64,000 nucleotides of DNA from assembly GCF_013112485.1 (NCBI RefSeq), contig NZ_JABFHG010000002.1, forward strand, positions 549,579 through 613,578, given 5' to 3'. A program made the position numbers and the translations under genes. Source of the stretch: Roseicella sp. DB1501 (GTDB lineage Bacteria > Pseudomonadota > Alphaproteobacteria > Acetobacterales > Acetobacteraceae). The notes beneath the pieces were generated by a model that was given only the letters and a program-made list of their open reading frames with translations, had not been told where the DNA came from and did no database searches. Shown piece after piece: positions 56,205-64,000 of the stretch (its first letter is position 1; every line of letters starts with the position of its first letter).

Positions 56205-57061
56205 CAGCCCCCGCCGATGCGCCCGAGCGTCCGGCCCGCGGCCTCGATCATGGCGTAGCTGTCGGGCGCCGCCGCCACCCAGCCGGTGTAGTTGGCCGGC
56301 ATCACCCGGGCGGCGGTCGCCTCGTCGATGGCGAGCGCCGCGTCGCGCAGCCGCGCCGCCAGCGCGGCATCGAGCCCGGCGCGGATGGCCAGGGCGTCGT
56401 TCGGCAGCGGCTCGGAGCGCCAGACGATGCGGGCCTGGTCCTCCCGCACCCGCCCCGCCGCGACCATGGCGGCGAAGTTGCGGTCGTAATCGGTGGCGAG
56501 ATCGACCTGGCCGCTCGCCACCGCGATGTCGTTGGCGGGGTGCGAGGCGCCGTCGCGGTACTTGAAATAGGTCCGCGGATCGATGCCCTGGGTCTTGAAC
56601 CAGTAATGCGGGATCAGCCAGCCGCTGGTCGAGCCGGCATCGGCGAAGGAGATGGACAGGCCCTTCGCATCCTCCGGGAAGCGCGCGATCGCCAGGTCGG
56701 GCCGCGCCAGGATGATGGCGTGATAGGTCGGCTTGCCCTGGTACTTCACGATGGCCAGCGCCTCCGCCCGGGCGCGGTCCCTGGCGAGCACATAGCCCCA
56801 GGGACCCATCCAGGCGAGATCCACCTGGCCGGTCGAGAGCGCCACCGCGATGCCGGCCCAGTCGGTGGTGACCGTCAGCTCGAGCAGCCGGCCGACCGCC
56901 GCGGCCATATGGGCGAAGAAGGGCTCATAGGCGCGGCGGGTGTCGCCGGCGGTCGGCTGGAAGGGGCCGACGGCGCAGCGGAGCGGCGCCGCCTGCGCCC
57001 GGGCGCCCCGGGCGGAAAGCGCGAGGCTGCTTCCCAAGGTCATCAGGCTTCGGCGCTGCAT
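56204..57061 (-). CDS. PhnD-like periplasmic phosphorus-compound binding protein
   Basis: 285 residues with a signal (MQRRSLMTLGSSLALSARGARA). PhnD fold motifs: YEPFFAHMAAAVGRLLELTV, GQVDLAWMGPWGYVLA, YHAIILARPDLA, FADAGSTSGWLIPHYW (the phosphoryl-binding Ser-Thr-Ser loop), FKYRDGASHPANDIAVASGQ, and LPNDALAIRAGL. Ligand could be a phosphonate, phosphite or a phosphodiester. It heads a four-gene operon that ends with a metallophosphoesterase-like gene. Confidence 0.9.
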   Translation of the reverse strand: MQRRSLMTLGSSLALSARGARAQAAPLRCAVGPFQPTAGDTRRAYEPFFAHMAAAVGRLLELTVTTDWAGIAVALSTGQVDLAWMGPWGYVLARDRARAEALAIVKYQGKPTYHAIILARPDLAIARFPEDAKGLSISFADAGSTSGWLIPHYWFKTQGIDPRTYFKYRDGASHPANDIAVASGQVDLATDYDRNFAAMVAAGRVREDQARIVWRSEPLPNDALAIRAGLDAALAARLRDAALAIDEATAARVMPANYTGWVAAAPDSYAMIEAAGRTLGRIGGG

Positions 57062-57095
57062 GGGGGCTCCGGGACAGGAAGGGCGAAGGCCGAGC

Positions 57096-57455
57096 CTATG
57101 AGGTCGCGCCCTGGCTCGCCAGCCAGGCGGCGAACCAATCGGCATAGGGCGTCGCCTTCGCCATGCGCCGGTTGTAGTCGGGGGCGCCGTCGCTCCACCA
57201 GACCGGGCCGCGCTCGCCGAGCGCGCGCTTCGCCGCATCGACCCGCTGCCGCGCCTGCTCGCGCGCCGCCGCATCGCCGCGCCGCATCGCCGCCTGCTTG
57301 GCGCGCCGCGCCGCCATCAATTCCCGCGTCAGCCCGGCCCGGGTCTCCGCCTCGAGACCAGGATCGGTGCAGCGCCAGAGGCGGCCGCGCACGACGAAGT
57401 AGCGGCCGTCCGGCGTGACCGGATGCTCGGCGATGCCCGCGCGTCCGCCCGCGAT
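57096..57455 (-). CDS. Conserved small protein without a normal start codon
   Basis: About 112-119 residues of clearly protein-like, conserved-type sequence: EHPVTPDGRYFVVRGRLWRC, LMAARRAKQAAMRRGD, VDAAKRALGERGPVWWSDG, APDYNRRMAKATPYADWFAA. There is no ATG, GTG or TTG before the conserved region in this frame. A CAGGAG site at the end of the SMP-30 gene is spaced for an ATC codon at 57455; a second ATC at 57434 sits where relatives would have the initiator. GTG 57392 would cut into the domain. Either an unusual start or a mutated one. Function unknown. Confidence 0.6.
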   Translation of the reverse strand: MAGGRAGIAEHPVTPDGRYFVVRGRLWRCTDPGLEAETRAGLTRELMAARRAKQAAMRRGDAAAREQARQRVDAAKRALGERGPVWWSDGAPDYNRRMAKATPYADWFAAWLASQGATS

Positions 57456-57460
57456 CGGCC

Positions 57461-58375
57461 CTACTCCTGGAAGTTCAGCCGCAGCCCGGGCTCCGGCCAG
57501 CGCATCTGGCCGAGCGCCCCCTCGCCCGAGAGGGTGATGGTCGCGGTGCGCATATCCGCCCCGCCGAAGCAGATATTCGTCGGATGGGTATCGGGCATCG
57601 CCACCTGATCGAGCACCCGGCCGTCCGGCGCGAAGACCGTGATCTGGCCGGTCACCAGCGTCGCCACGCAGATATTGCCCGATTCCGTCACCGCCAGGCT
57701 GTCGAAGCGGCAGAAGCCCGGCAGGCTGCCGATGCAGCGGCCGCCATGCGGCGAGGGAAAGGGCTCCTTGCGCAGCACGCCCGGCTGCTCGATGTCGAAG
57801 GCCCAGAGCCGGGCGGATTCCGTATCGGCCACGTAGACGGTCGTCTCGTCCGGCGAGAGGCCGACGCCGTTGGCGCTCAGGATGGGATAGGCGATCTCCC
57901 GCACCGAGGAGCCGTCCGGCATGGCGTAGTACAGGCCGCCATGGTCGCGCGAGGTCGCGTAGCGCTTGCCGAGATCGGTGAAGTAGAAGCCGCCATGCCG
58001 GTCGAAGACCAGGTCGTTCGGCGCCGAGAGCTTGTGGCCGTTGGCGGCCTTGTAGAGCAGGCTCCGCGCGCCGGTCGCGGGATCGACCCGCTCGACCGAG
58101 CCGTATTCGTAACCCTCCGCCGGGCCCTGGCCCATGAAGCTGTCCGGCAGGTAGCGGCTGCCGCCGTTGTTGCAGAGGATCAGCGCCCCGTCCGGCGCGC
58201 GCGCCAGCCCGTTCGGGCCGCCGGCGGGCTGGCCGAGGCGCATCACCGTCCCGTTGGCGCCGACCCGCGTCACCCAGCCGCCATTGATCTCGGTGAGGAT
58301 GATGCTGCCATCGGCCATGGCGACGGGGCCTTCCGGAAAGCCGAGGCCCTTCGCCAGGATGCGGATATCGCTCAT
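57461..58375 (-). CDS. SMP-30/gluconolactonase-like beta-propeller
   Basis: 304 residues from ATG 58375 with AGGGAAA five bases upstream. Six-bladed propeller with the metal-binding residues of the family: a Glu in GLGFPEGPVAM, Asn in GGPNGLARAPDG, SAPNDLVFDRHGGFYFTD (Asn-Asp) and NGVGLSPDETTVYVADT. It hydrolyses lactones or organophosphate-like esters with a divalent metal in the cytoplasm. Its stop region supplies the ribosome site for the small protein that follows. Confidence 0.88.
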   Translation of the reverse strand: MSDIRILAKGLGFPEGPVAMADGSIILTEINGGWVTRVGANGTVMRLGQPAGGPNGLARAPDGALILCNNGGSRYLPDSFMGQGPAEGYEYGSVERVDPATGARSLLYKAANGHKLSAPNDLVFDRHGGFYFTDLGKRYATSRDHGGLYYAMPDGSSVREIAYPILSANGVGLSPDETTVYVADTESARLWAFDIEQPGVLRKEPFPSPHGGRCIGSLPGFCRFDSLAVTESGNICVATLVTGQITVFAPDGRVLDQVAMPDTHPTNICFGGADMRTATITLSGEGALGQMRWPEPGLRLNFQE

Positions 58376-58447
58376 GTCGTTTCCCTCTCCCTGGCCGGAG
58401 CGCCGACATCCCTCGGCGGTCCGGCCCCAAGCGGTCATGGTGTCGAG

Positions 58448-59458
58448 CTAGCCCGCCGGCGCCAGCGCGAAGCGCAGGGCGCGGCTGAGCACCGTGGGCA
58501 CGACGGAGGCGTGGTTCTCGCCAGCGGCCTCGACGAACTCCGTGCGCAGGCCGGGCCGCGCCGCCAGCCGCCCCGCCATGGCCCGCGCGCCCTCGACCAT
58601 GGCGCGGCGCCCCAGCAGCGCCGCCCGCGCCGCCGCGTCCGGAGCCTGGCGCTGCGCCGGCGGCAGGGTCTGCTCCTCGCCGCCGACCGCCATGAACAGG
58701 CCAAGCCCATCCGGTGGCCCGGCCGGCACCGGCCGTTCCGCGAAGCGCCGCTCCTCGGCCAGCACCGCGCCGTCGCCGAACCAGAGGGAGGGGCTGATCG
58801 CCAGGTGGTCGCGGAAGTCGCCCGGCCGGGTGAAGAGCGCGTGCAGGACCAGCAGCCCGCCATAGGAATGGCCGAACAGCGCCTGCCGGTGCGGGTCCGT
58901 GGCATGGGCGGCGGCGACCGCCGGCCGCAGCGTCTCGGCGATGAAGTCGAGGAAGGCGTCGGCACCGCCGGTCGGCCCCGGCGCCGGAAAGGCATCGGGC
59001 GCCGGCGGCGCATCCGGCCCGCGCGGCGGCAGCGCCGGCGTGTAGTCGAGGGCGCGCCGGCGCGGGTCCAGCATGCCCTCCGTCGGATAGCCGATCCCGA
59101 CCACCAGCGCCGGCAGGACCCCGGTGGCGATGGTGCGGGCGGATTGCGAGCGCATGGCGTGGAAGGCGGTGGCGAAGACCGCGTTGCCGTCGAGCAGGTA
59201 GAGCACCGGCCATCCCCCCGCCGGCGGATCGCCGGGCGGGCGGCCGATCATGATGCGGTACTCGGCGCCGCGCCGCGAGCGCAGCGCCCATTCCGCGGTG
59301 TCGGGAAGGGAGACGGGGCCCGTCGCGCCGGAAGGCTGCGCCCGCAGCAGGCGCGGACTCACGGGTGCCAGGGCCAGGCCGGCCAGCAGGCCGCGGCGCC
59401 GGAGTGGCGGCATCGGGCGCCCGCCGCCCGCCGGGAATGCCCGCGCCCGCATCGCCAT
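58448..59458 (-). CDS. Exported esterase of the Fes/IroE-like alpha/beta hydrolase group
   Basis: 336 residues; a Tat-like signal is present (RRRGLLAGLALAPVSPRLLRAQ). Alternative starts are ATG 59452 and 59413. Motifs: GWPVLYLLDGNAVFATAFHA, VVGIGYPTEG, nucleophile elbow LFGHSYGGLLVLHAL, AISPSLWFGDG, and a late His in AAGENHASVVPTVL. Related enzymes cleave trilactone siderophores or other esters in the periplasm. No siderophore genes are nearby, so a general esterase is as likely. Confidence 0.82.
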   Translation of the reverse strand: MAMRARAFPAGGGRPMPPLRRRGLLAGLALAPVSPRLLRAQPSGATGPVSLPDTAEWALRSRRGAEYRIMIGRPPGDPPAGGWPVLYLLDGNAVFATAFHAMRSQSARTIATGVLPALVVGIGYPTEGMLDPRRRALDYTPALPPRGPDAPPAPDAFPAPGPTGGADAFLDFIAETLRPAVAAAHATDPHRQALFGHSYGGLLVLHALFTRPGDFRDHLAISPSLWFGDGAVLAEERRFAERPVPAGPPDGLGLFMAVGGEEQTLPPAQRQAPDAAARAALLGRRAMVEGARAMAGRLAARPGLRTEFVEAAGENHASVVPTVLSRALRFALAPAG

Positions 59459-59571
59459 CCTTCGCTCTCGTCCCTGCCGTTCCGCGCCGGATCGTGCCGG
59501 GCGCGACGCGGTGAGGCAACCCGCTTGACCGCCCTGGCCATGCCACCAGACTCGGCGGGCGATGGAGACGG

Positions 59572-61053
59572 ATGCGCGACATGACATGGGCGATGAGCTG
59601 GGATGAATGGGCGAGCCACGACGCCGTGGCGCTGGCCGGGCTGGTGCGCCAGGGCAAGGTGACGCGCGGCGAGCTGGCGGCACAGGTCGCCGCCGGTGTC
59701 GCACAGACCAACCCGGCATTGAGCGCCGTCGTCGAGCTGTTCGAGGATGTCCTCGCCGATCCGCTGAAGGATGGGCTGAACCCCGACGGCCCCTTCGCCG
59801 GCGTGCCCTATCTCATGAAGGATCTCGGCCCGACGCTGAAGGGGCGGCTGCAGGAGATGGGCTCGCTGTTCATGCGGGGCAACCGCGCCGCGGCGGACAG
59901 CGTCCTGACGGGGCGGATCCGCGAGGCCGGGCTGAACATCCTCGGCCGCAGCACGACGCCCGAATTCGGCTGCTGCAGCGCGGCCGACAACCCCGCCGTC
60001 TACGTGACGCGCAATCCCTGGAACACGGATTACACCACCAACGGCTCCTCCGCCGGCACGGCGGCGATGGTGGCGGCCGGGGTCCTGCCGATCTCGCACG
60101 CCACCGATGGCGGCGGCTCCATCCGCATTCCCGCCGGGGCCTGCGGCAATATCGGGCTGAAGGTGTCGCGCGGCGTCTTCTCCATCGCGCCTGCCGCCTC
60201 CGACCTGACGGGGCTCGTTTCCATCCAGGGCTGCCACAGCCGCAGCGTGCGCGACACCGCCGTCTTCGTCGATAGCTGCCGCGGCGGCGCGCCGGGCGAG
60301 TTCATGCCCTACTGGACGGCGCCGGAACCCTATGCCGAGCTGATCCGGCGCGATCCGCCGCGGCTGCGCATCGCCCTGTCGCATGAATGGGGCGACTACA
60401 AGGCCATCCCGCATTTCGTGCAGGAGCTGGAGCGGGTCGGCCGATTCCTCGAGAGTCTCGGCCACGAGGTCGACTGGGCCCTGCCGGCGATCGACTTCCA
60501 CGCCGCCTTCGCGGCCCAGACGAGCTGCTACATCAGCAATTTCGCCCAGACCATCGCCAACCTGCTGGCGCCGCGCGGGCTCGACCGGCCGCCCGAGGGT
60601 CTCATCGAGCCGGTCAACATCCGCATCTGGGAAGCCGGGATCGGCTTCTCCTATACCGAGCGGGCGCGCATGCAGGCGGTATTCAACACCACCTCCCGCG
60701 GATTCGGCGCCTTCTTCGAGGATTGGGACATCATCCTGACCCCCGTCACCGCCCTGCCGACGCCCCTCTCCGGCACCACCGAGTATCTGACGATCAGCGA
60801 CAACCCCTCGGTGCAGGACTGGTTCGGCAATCTCTGGCGCCAGTTCGCCTATACGCCGCTGGCCAATCTGTGCGGCCTGCCCGGCATCTCCCTGCCGCTG
60901 GGGAGGCAGGAGAACGGCCTGCCCCTCGGCATCCAGGCCCAGGCGCGCCAGGCCAATGACGGGCTGCTGCTGCAACTCGCGGCGCAGATCGAGCGGGCGA
61001 TCGACGGGCGCTGGAATGACGGGCGCAGGCCGGCCGTGCACGTCGCCGGCTGA
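59572..61053 (+). CDS. Amidase-signature family enzyme
   Basis: 493 residues. Amidase signature with Lys83 (PYLMKDLG), cis-Ser Ser159 in TNGSSAGTAAM and nucleophile Ser183 in DGGGSIRIPAGACG. The usual GGSSGG loop is NGSSAG here. It hydrolyses amides, probably of small aromatic or aliphatic acids, in the cytoplasm. The ribosome site GGAGACGG is close to the first ATG (59572) and well spaced for the second (59581). Divergent from the esterase gene. Confidence 0.92.
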   Translation: MRDMTWAMSWDEWASHDAVALAGLVRQGKVTRGELAAQVAAGVAQTNPALSAVVELFEDVLADPLKDGLNPDGPFAGVPYLMKDLGPTLKGRLQEMGSLFMRGNRAAADSVLTGRIREAGLNILGRSTTPEFGCCSAADNPAVYVTRNPWNTDYTTNGSSAGTAAMVAAGVLPISHATDGGGSIRIPAGACGNIGLKVSRGVFSIAPAASDLTGLVSIQGCHSRSVRDTAVFVDSCRGGAPGEFMPYWTAPEPYAELIRRDPPRLRIALSHEWGDYKAIPHFVQELERVGRFLESLGHEVDWALPAIDFHAAFAAQTSCYISNFAQTIANLLAPRGLDRPPEGLIEPVNIRIWEAGIGFSYTERARMQAVFNTTSRGFGAFFEDWDIILTPVTALPTPLSGTTEYLTISDNPSVQDWFGNLWRQFAYTPLANLCGLPGISLPLGRQENGLPLGIQAQARQANDGLLLQLAAQIERAIDGRWNDGRRPAVHVAG

Positions 61054-61065
61054 CCGCCCGGCCGC

Positions 61066-61590
61066 GTCGCGGCGTCACTTCGTCGATGAAGGCCATGCGG
61101 CCCCGCGGCAGGCCATGCCGGGCCTCGAGCGTCGGCAGGACCCAGCGCCTGCCGAGGCCGCGGCGCAGGAGCTGCAGCGGCGGTCGGCGCGGCCTTTCCT
61201 CGACATAGCGCGGCGAAGCGCCGGTATGGACGGCATCGTCCACAACGACCACGTCCTTTCCCCACAGATCGAAGGCGAAGGAGGCCTCGCTTTCCTCCAG
61301 CGCGCTGTACCGCGCCTGCATGCAGCGCCAGAGCGGCATGAGGATGTTCAGCGCGATGACCTTGTCCGGGATTCTCGGCGCTGACGTCGCCCCCATCAGA
61401 GACTGCTTGTACCGGCTGCTGGCGCGGCGCACCTGGACCATCTGGAAAGGCACGCCCAGCCGGTCCGCGATTTTCCTGATGAAACCAGCGCGTCGTTCGC
61501 CAATCCGAGGACGAGACCGGGCCGGCTGGCCTGATGGAGGATCTCGGCAGCCAGTTCCTCGGACAGAGGCATCGCCTCGTCCAATGTCAT
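61066..61590 (-). pseudogene. Frameshifted phosphoribosyltransferase-like gene
   Basis: From ATG 61590 one frame reads MTLDEAMPLSEELAAEILHQ then RPGLVLGLANDA; it then leaves the frame, while a second frame continues as AGFIRKIADRLGVPFQMVQV, RRASSRYKQSLMG, and the PRPP-binding motif VVVVDDAVHTGAS. The two halves join into one phosphoribosyltransferase if a single base is missing near 61490. After IDEVTPRRGRAV the frame runs on antisense into the amidase gene without its own stop, so the 3' end also looks damaged. A sequencing error in the first shift cannot be excluded. Confidence 0.55.
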
Positions 61591-61992
61591 GAAAATATTA
61601 TCTTCTGCTATCGCACATGTTGCGTAATCGAGAGAAGATTCACGCAATGGCCAAATGCGTCCGCCCATTGGGAAGATCCCTGTGTGAACACCCGCTGAGG
61701 CCAGAGCATAATCCGCTCATCCGCCGTCGCGAAAAATGCTCCAGCCCATTGTTTTTGGGGCGTCTTCACCCGTTCGGGGGTTTCCGCTCGAGCGGGATCC
61801 GCTCCAGGGTGGTCAGGACGGGCGCCGGGGAGGGTTGGTTGGCGCGGAAGCGCCGCATGCGCCGCGCGGCCTTGTTGCCAAATCGGTCTCTTTGAGGGTC
61901 CGCTCGCCTGCCGTCCTGCTGGCCAGGCACGATCCCAGGGGCGCGAGCCGCGCCGCGGCAAACATCCGTGGCCTTCGGCTGTTGTGCCCTCC
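61591..61992. other. Noncoding region before the antiporter
   Basis: About 400 bases, AT-richer than the rest at its left end. It carries an inverted repeat TTGCGTAATC/GATT-C-ACGCAA (61620-61629 with 61637-61647) just upstream of the broken phosphoribosyltransferase, and GAGCGGGATCCGCTC-like sequence near 61790 loosely resembling family A repeats. No gene seen. Confidence 0.45.
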
Positions 61993-63279
61993 ATGGCGCA
62001 GAGCGAATGGCTACCGGATCCCTACATTCTTTCCCTCACCGGTCTCGGCCTGCTTATCGCGCTCGTCGCCTGGTTGCCGCTGGCACTGAAACGCCTGCCG
62101 CTGTCCCTGCCGATCGTCTGCATCGGAATTGGCGCCGCGCTGTTCTCGCTGCCGCAGGTCGGCCTGCGGCCGCTTCCCTACGATTATCCCGGCGTCACGG
62201 AACGCTTTACGGAATTCGTGGTGATCATCGCACTGATGGGCGCGGGGCTGAAGCTCGACCGCGTCTTCGAGTGGCGCCGCTGGATGGTCGCCTGGCGCCT
62301 GCTCGCCATCACCATGCCGCTCAGCATCGCCGCCATCACCGGTCTCGGCGTCTGGGCGCTCGGCCTGTCCTGGCCCATCGCGCTGCTCGTCGCGGCCAGC
62401 CTCGCCCCCACCGATCCGGTGCTCGCCGCGGATGTGCAGGTCGGGCCGCCGAAGACCGGCGAGGAGGATGAGGTGCGCTTCGGCCTCACCTCCGAGGCCG
62501 GGCTGAATGATGGCCTCGCCTTCCCCTTCGTCCAGCTCGCCATCGCCCTGGCCGCCGCGGCGAGCACGGGCGAGCCCTGGTTCGTCGAGTGGCTAACCTA
62601 CCGGGTGCTGTGGGAGATCGGCGCCGGCATTCTGGGCGGCTGGCTGATCGGCCGCGCCTTCGGCTGGCTCACCTTCCACGTGCCCGCCGAGAAGAAGCTC
62701 GTCAGGACCGATGACGGGCTGATCGCCATCGCGGCGACCCTGGTCTCCTACGGCCTGACCGAGATCATCCACTCCTACGGCTTCCTCGCCGTCTTCGTCA
62801 CCGCCCTCACCTTCCGCCGCACGCATCGCGAGCACGAGTTCCAGCTCCGTATGCACGACGTGACGGAGCAGATCGAGCGCCTGGCGATGATGGTGCTGCT
62901 GCTGCTGTTCGGCGGCGCGCTGATCAGCGGGTTGCTCGCCGCCGTCTCCTGGGTCGAGGCCGGCCTCGCTCTGGCCATCCTGCTCGTGATCCGGCCTGTC
63001 TCGGGGCTGATCGGCCTCGCCGGCTTCCGGGCGGAATGGGGCGAAAAGCTGACGCTCGCCTTCTTCGGCATCCGCGGCGTCGGCTCGCTCTACTACCTCT
63101 CCTACGGGCTGAACCGCATGGAGGTGGCGCAAGCGGAGCATCTCTGGGGGTTCGTCGGGCTGGTCGTCCTGCTGTCGATCCTGCTGCACGGCCTGACCGT
63201 CACGCCGATCATGCGCTCGCTCGACCGGCGGCAGGGACGCGATCCGGATACCGGAGAGGCGATCGAGGAGAAGGAGTGA
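61993..63279 (+). CDS. CPA1-type sodium/proton antiporter
   Basis: 428 residues from ATG 61993 (GTG 61984 also in frame) with about twelve membrane segments. The Na+/H+ exchanger core is visible: VVIIALMGAGLKLD, LVAASLAPTDPVLAADVQVG (the TDP motif of the unwound helix), RFGLTSEAGLNDGLAFPFV (the conserved ND pair) and FFGIRGVGSLYYLSYGLN with the Arg of the late helix. It exchanges Na+ or K+ for H+ at the inner membrane. The ATP or cNMP-binding tail of larger CPA1 proteins is absent. Confidence 0.92.
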   Translation: MAQSEWLPDPYILSLTGLGLLIALVAWLPLALKRLPLSLPIVCIGIGAALFSLPQVGLRPLPYDYPGVTERFTEFVVIIALMGAGLKLDRVFEWRRWMVAWRLLAITMPLSIAAITGLGVWALGLSWPIALLVAASLAPTDPVLAADVQVGPPKTGEEDEVRFGLTSEAGLNDGLAFPFVQLAIALAAAASTGEPWFVEWLTYRVLWEIGAGILGGWLIGRAFGWLTFHVPAEKKLVRTDDGLIAIAATLVSYGLTEIIHSYGFLAVFVTALTFRRTHREHEFQLRMHDVTEQIERLAMMVLLLLFGGALISGLLAAVSWVEAGLALAILLVIRPVSGLIGLAGFRAEWGEKLTLAFFGIRGVGSLYYLSYGLNRMEVAQAEHLWGFVGLVVLLSILLHGLTVTPIMRSLDRRQGRDPDTGEAIEEKE

Positions 63280-63520
63280 CGGCTGCGGTCCCGCCTTCCA
63301 TGCGCCCCGGAAAGCCGCCCTGCGCAGCGGCCGAAAACCCGGCGTAAATCAATCTCAAGATGATAGACTGACTTTAAATTCACTCACTGCGATCTCATTT
63401 GCTGATCCGTTACGATCTGTTTACGCAATGCGACAGGCCGCCACATCGGCCGGACCCGTCCACTTCGATGGTCAAGCCTCGGACGGATCGCAAGCGATCA
63501 TCAAAAGGGATCGAACTGCC
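63280..63520. promoter_or_regulatory. AT-rich promoter region of the surface-protein gene
   Basis: About 240 bases including the lowest-GC stretch of the window (63347-63425, with GACTTTAAATTCACTCAC and GTTACGATCTGTTTACGCAA). It lies between the antiporter stop and the next gene. Promoter and operator sites are expected; I cannot assign exact boxes. Confidence 0.45.
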
Positions 63521-64000
63521 ATGGTCACGCCGGCGCCTTGGTCACTGACGGATCCTGCTCACTCGGTGTTCGCGGTCGGCACGACCGGGGGCGCGGAGGC
63601 GGTGCCCGTCGCGGTGTGGCTGGAGAGCCAGTTCGCCGTGGTCTGGCAGGTTGGCAGCAGCGTCCTGCTCAAGCCCCTCAACGCCCTCGGCCAGCCCGAC
63701 GGCGAGTTCGCCACCGGCGCCGACCAGTATGTCCTGAAGTCCGGCGGCGCCGCGGCGCACAACCTGGTGGCCGGCACCGCCGGCGCCCTCGGCGTCGTCG
63801 CCGTCTGGGAGGAGGGCAGCCCCGGCGCCACGGTGCTCAAGGGCGCCTTCATGTCCGCCTCCGCCACCACCGCCACCCCCCTCACCTTCGAGCTGCCCCA
63901 CCCGCCAGGCTCCGGCGCCCTCAGCCAGGCCTCCGTCGCCGCCTACGAGACGCTGGTCGACAACACGACCCTCGAGGCCGGCTTCCACGTCGTCTACACC
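63521..64000 (+). CDS. Start of a probable large surface or secreted repeat protein (runs off the right edge)
   Basis: 160 residues visible, open to the window end. AAAAGGGA lies 11 bases before ATG 63521. No Sec signal; the composition is Ala/Gly/Val/Thr/Asp-rich and poor in Lys and Cys. Beta-strand repeats of the type VAVWLESQFAVVWQVGSS, LLKPLNALGQPDGEF and GVVAVWEEGSPGATVLKGAF resemble the N-terminal blades of large calcium-binding RTX-like or adhesin proteins exported by type I secretion. This is inference from pattern only, because the diagnostic GGxGxD repeats would lie beyond the window. Confidence 0.5.
   Translation, partial: MVTPAPWSLTDPAHSVFAVGTTGGAEAVPVAVWLESQFAVVWQVGSSVLLKPLNALGQPDGEFATGADQYVLKSGGAAAHNLVAGTAGALGVVAVWEEGSPGATVLKGAFMSASATTATPLTFELPHPPGSGALSQASVAAYETLVDNTTLEAGFHVVYT

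Overview
The window is very GC-rich, densely coding DNA from an alphaproteobacterium, most likely of the family Acetobacteraceae (Roseomonas or Belnapia type). The evidence is the codon use, a Bug-type tripartite tricarboxylate transporter protein, a glpSTPQV glycerol ABC transporter, two single-chain ADP-forming acyl-CoA synthetases and HU-type chromatin. The genus call is inference. I see no rRNA, tRNA, CRISPR array, transposase or phage gene.

Layout. 1-1464: end of an FAD oxidoreductase, a hotdog thioesterase and a VOC-fold protein. 1559-13957: a largely minus-strand acyl-CoA catabolism region with a phosphotransferase/acyl-CoA dehydrogenase pair, a quinone oxidoreductase, two ADP-forming acyl-CoA synthetases, two short-chain dehydrogenases, an enoyl-CoA hydratase and a thiolase-like protein. 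14214-18977: surface-polysaccharide genes (methyltransferase, glycosyltransferase, and a methyltransferase-coiled coil-glycosyltransferase fusion). 18978-19742: a low-coding island that holds a convincing unannotated small RNA with promoter, 5' hairpin, anti-Shine-Dalgarno stretch and terminator. 19743-28162: nadE, an isochorismatase-like hydrolase, a gamma-family PLP enzyme, a phosphate transporter with its DUF47 partner, a Bug protein and icd. 28226-38377: a full glycerol regulon read on the minus strand (glpR, glpD, glpS, glpT, glpP, glpQ, small membrane protein, glpV, glpK), mostly linked by ATGA stop/start overlaps. 38502-46288: SnoaL-like protein, HU protein, AI-2E family permease, M15-type peptidase, sugar dehydrogenase, GH15 hydrolase and poxvirus-type topoisomerase IB. 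46309-53844: GMC oxidoreductase, esterase, ABM monooxygenase, an AvcD-type anti-phage dCTP/dCMP deaminase behind a 430-base noncoding leader, thioredoxin 2, an LLM flavoenzyme and two small conserved proteins. 53942-57061: a PhnDEC-like ABC importer translationally coupled to an atypical metallophosphoesterase. 57096-64000: SMP-30 lactonase-like protein, esterase, amidase, a frameshifted phosphoribosyltransferase remnant, a CPA1 antiporter and the start of a probable surface protein.

The most interesting items are the AvcD-type defence gene with its structured noncoding leader, the small RNA at 19459-19543, the metallophosphoesterase that has lost metal ligands yet is locked to an importer, the asymmetric GlpS/GlpT ATPase pair, and four families of intergenic hairpin repeats whose copies carry compensatory base changes.
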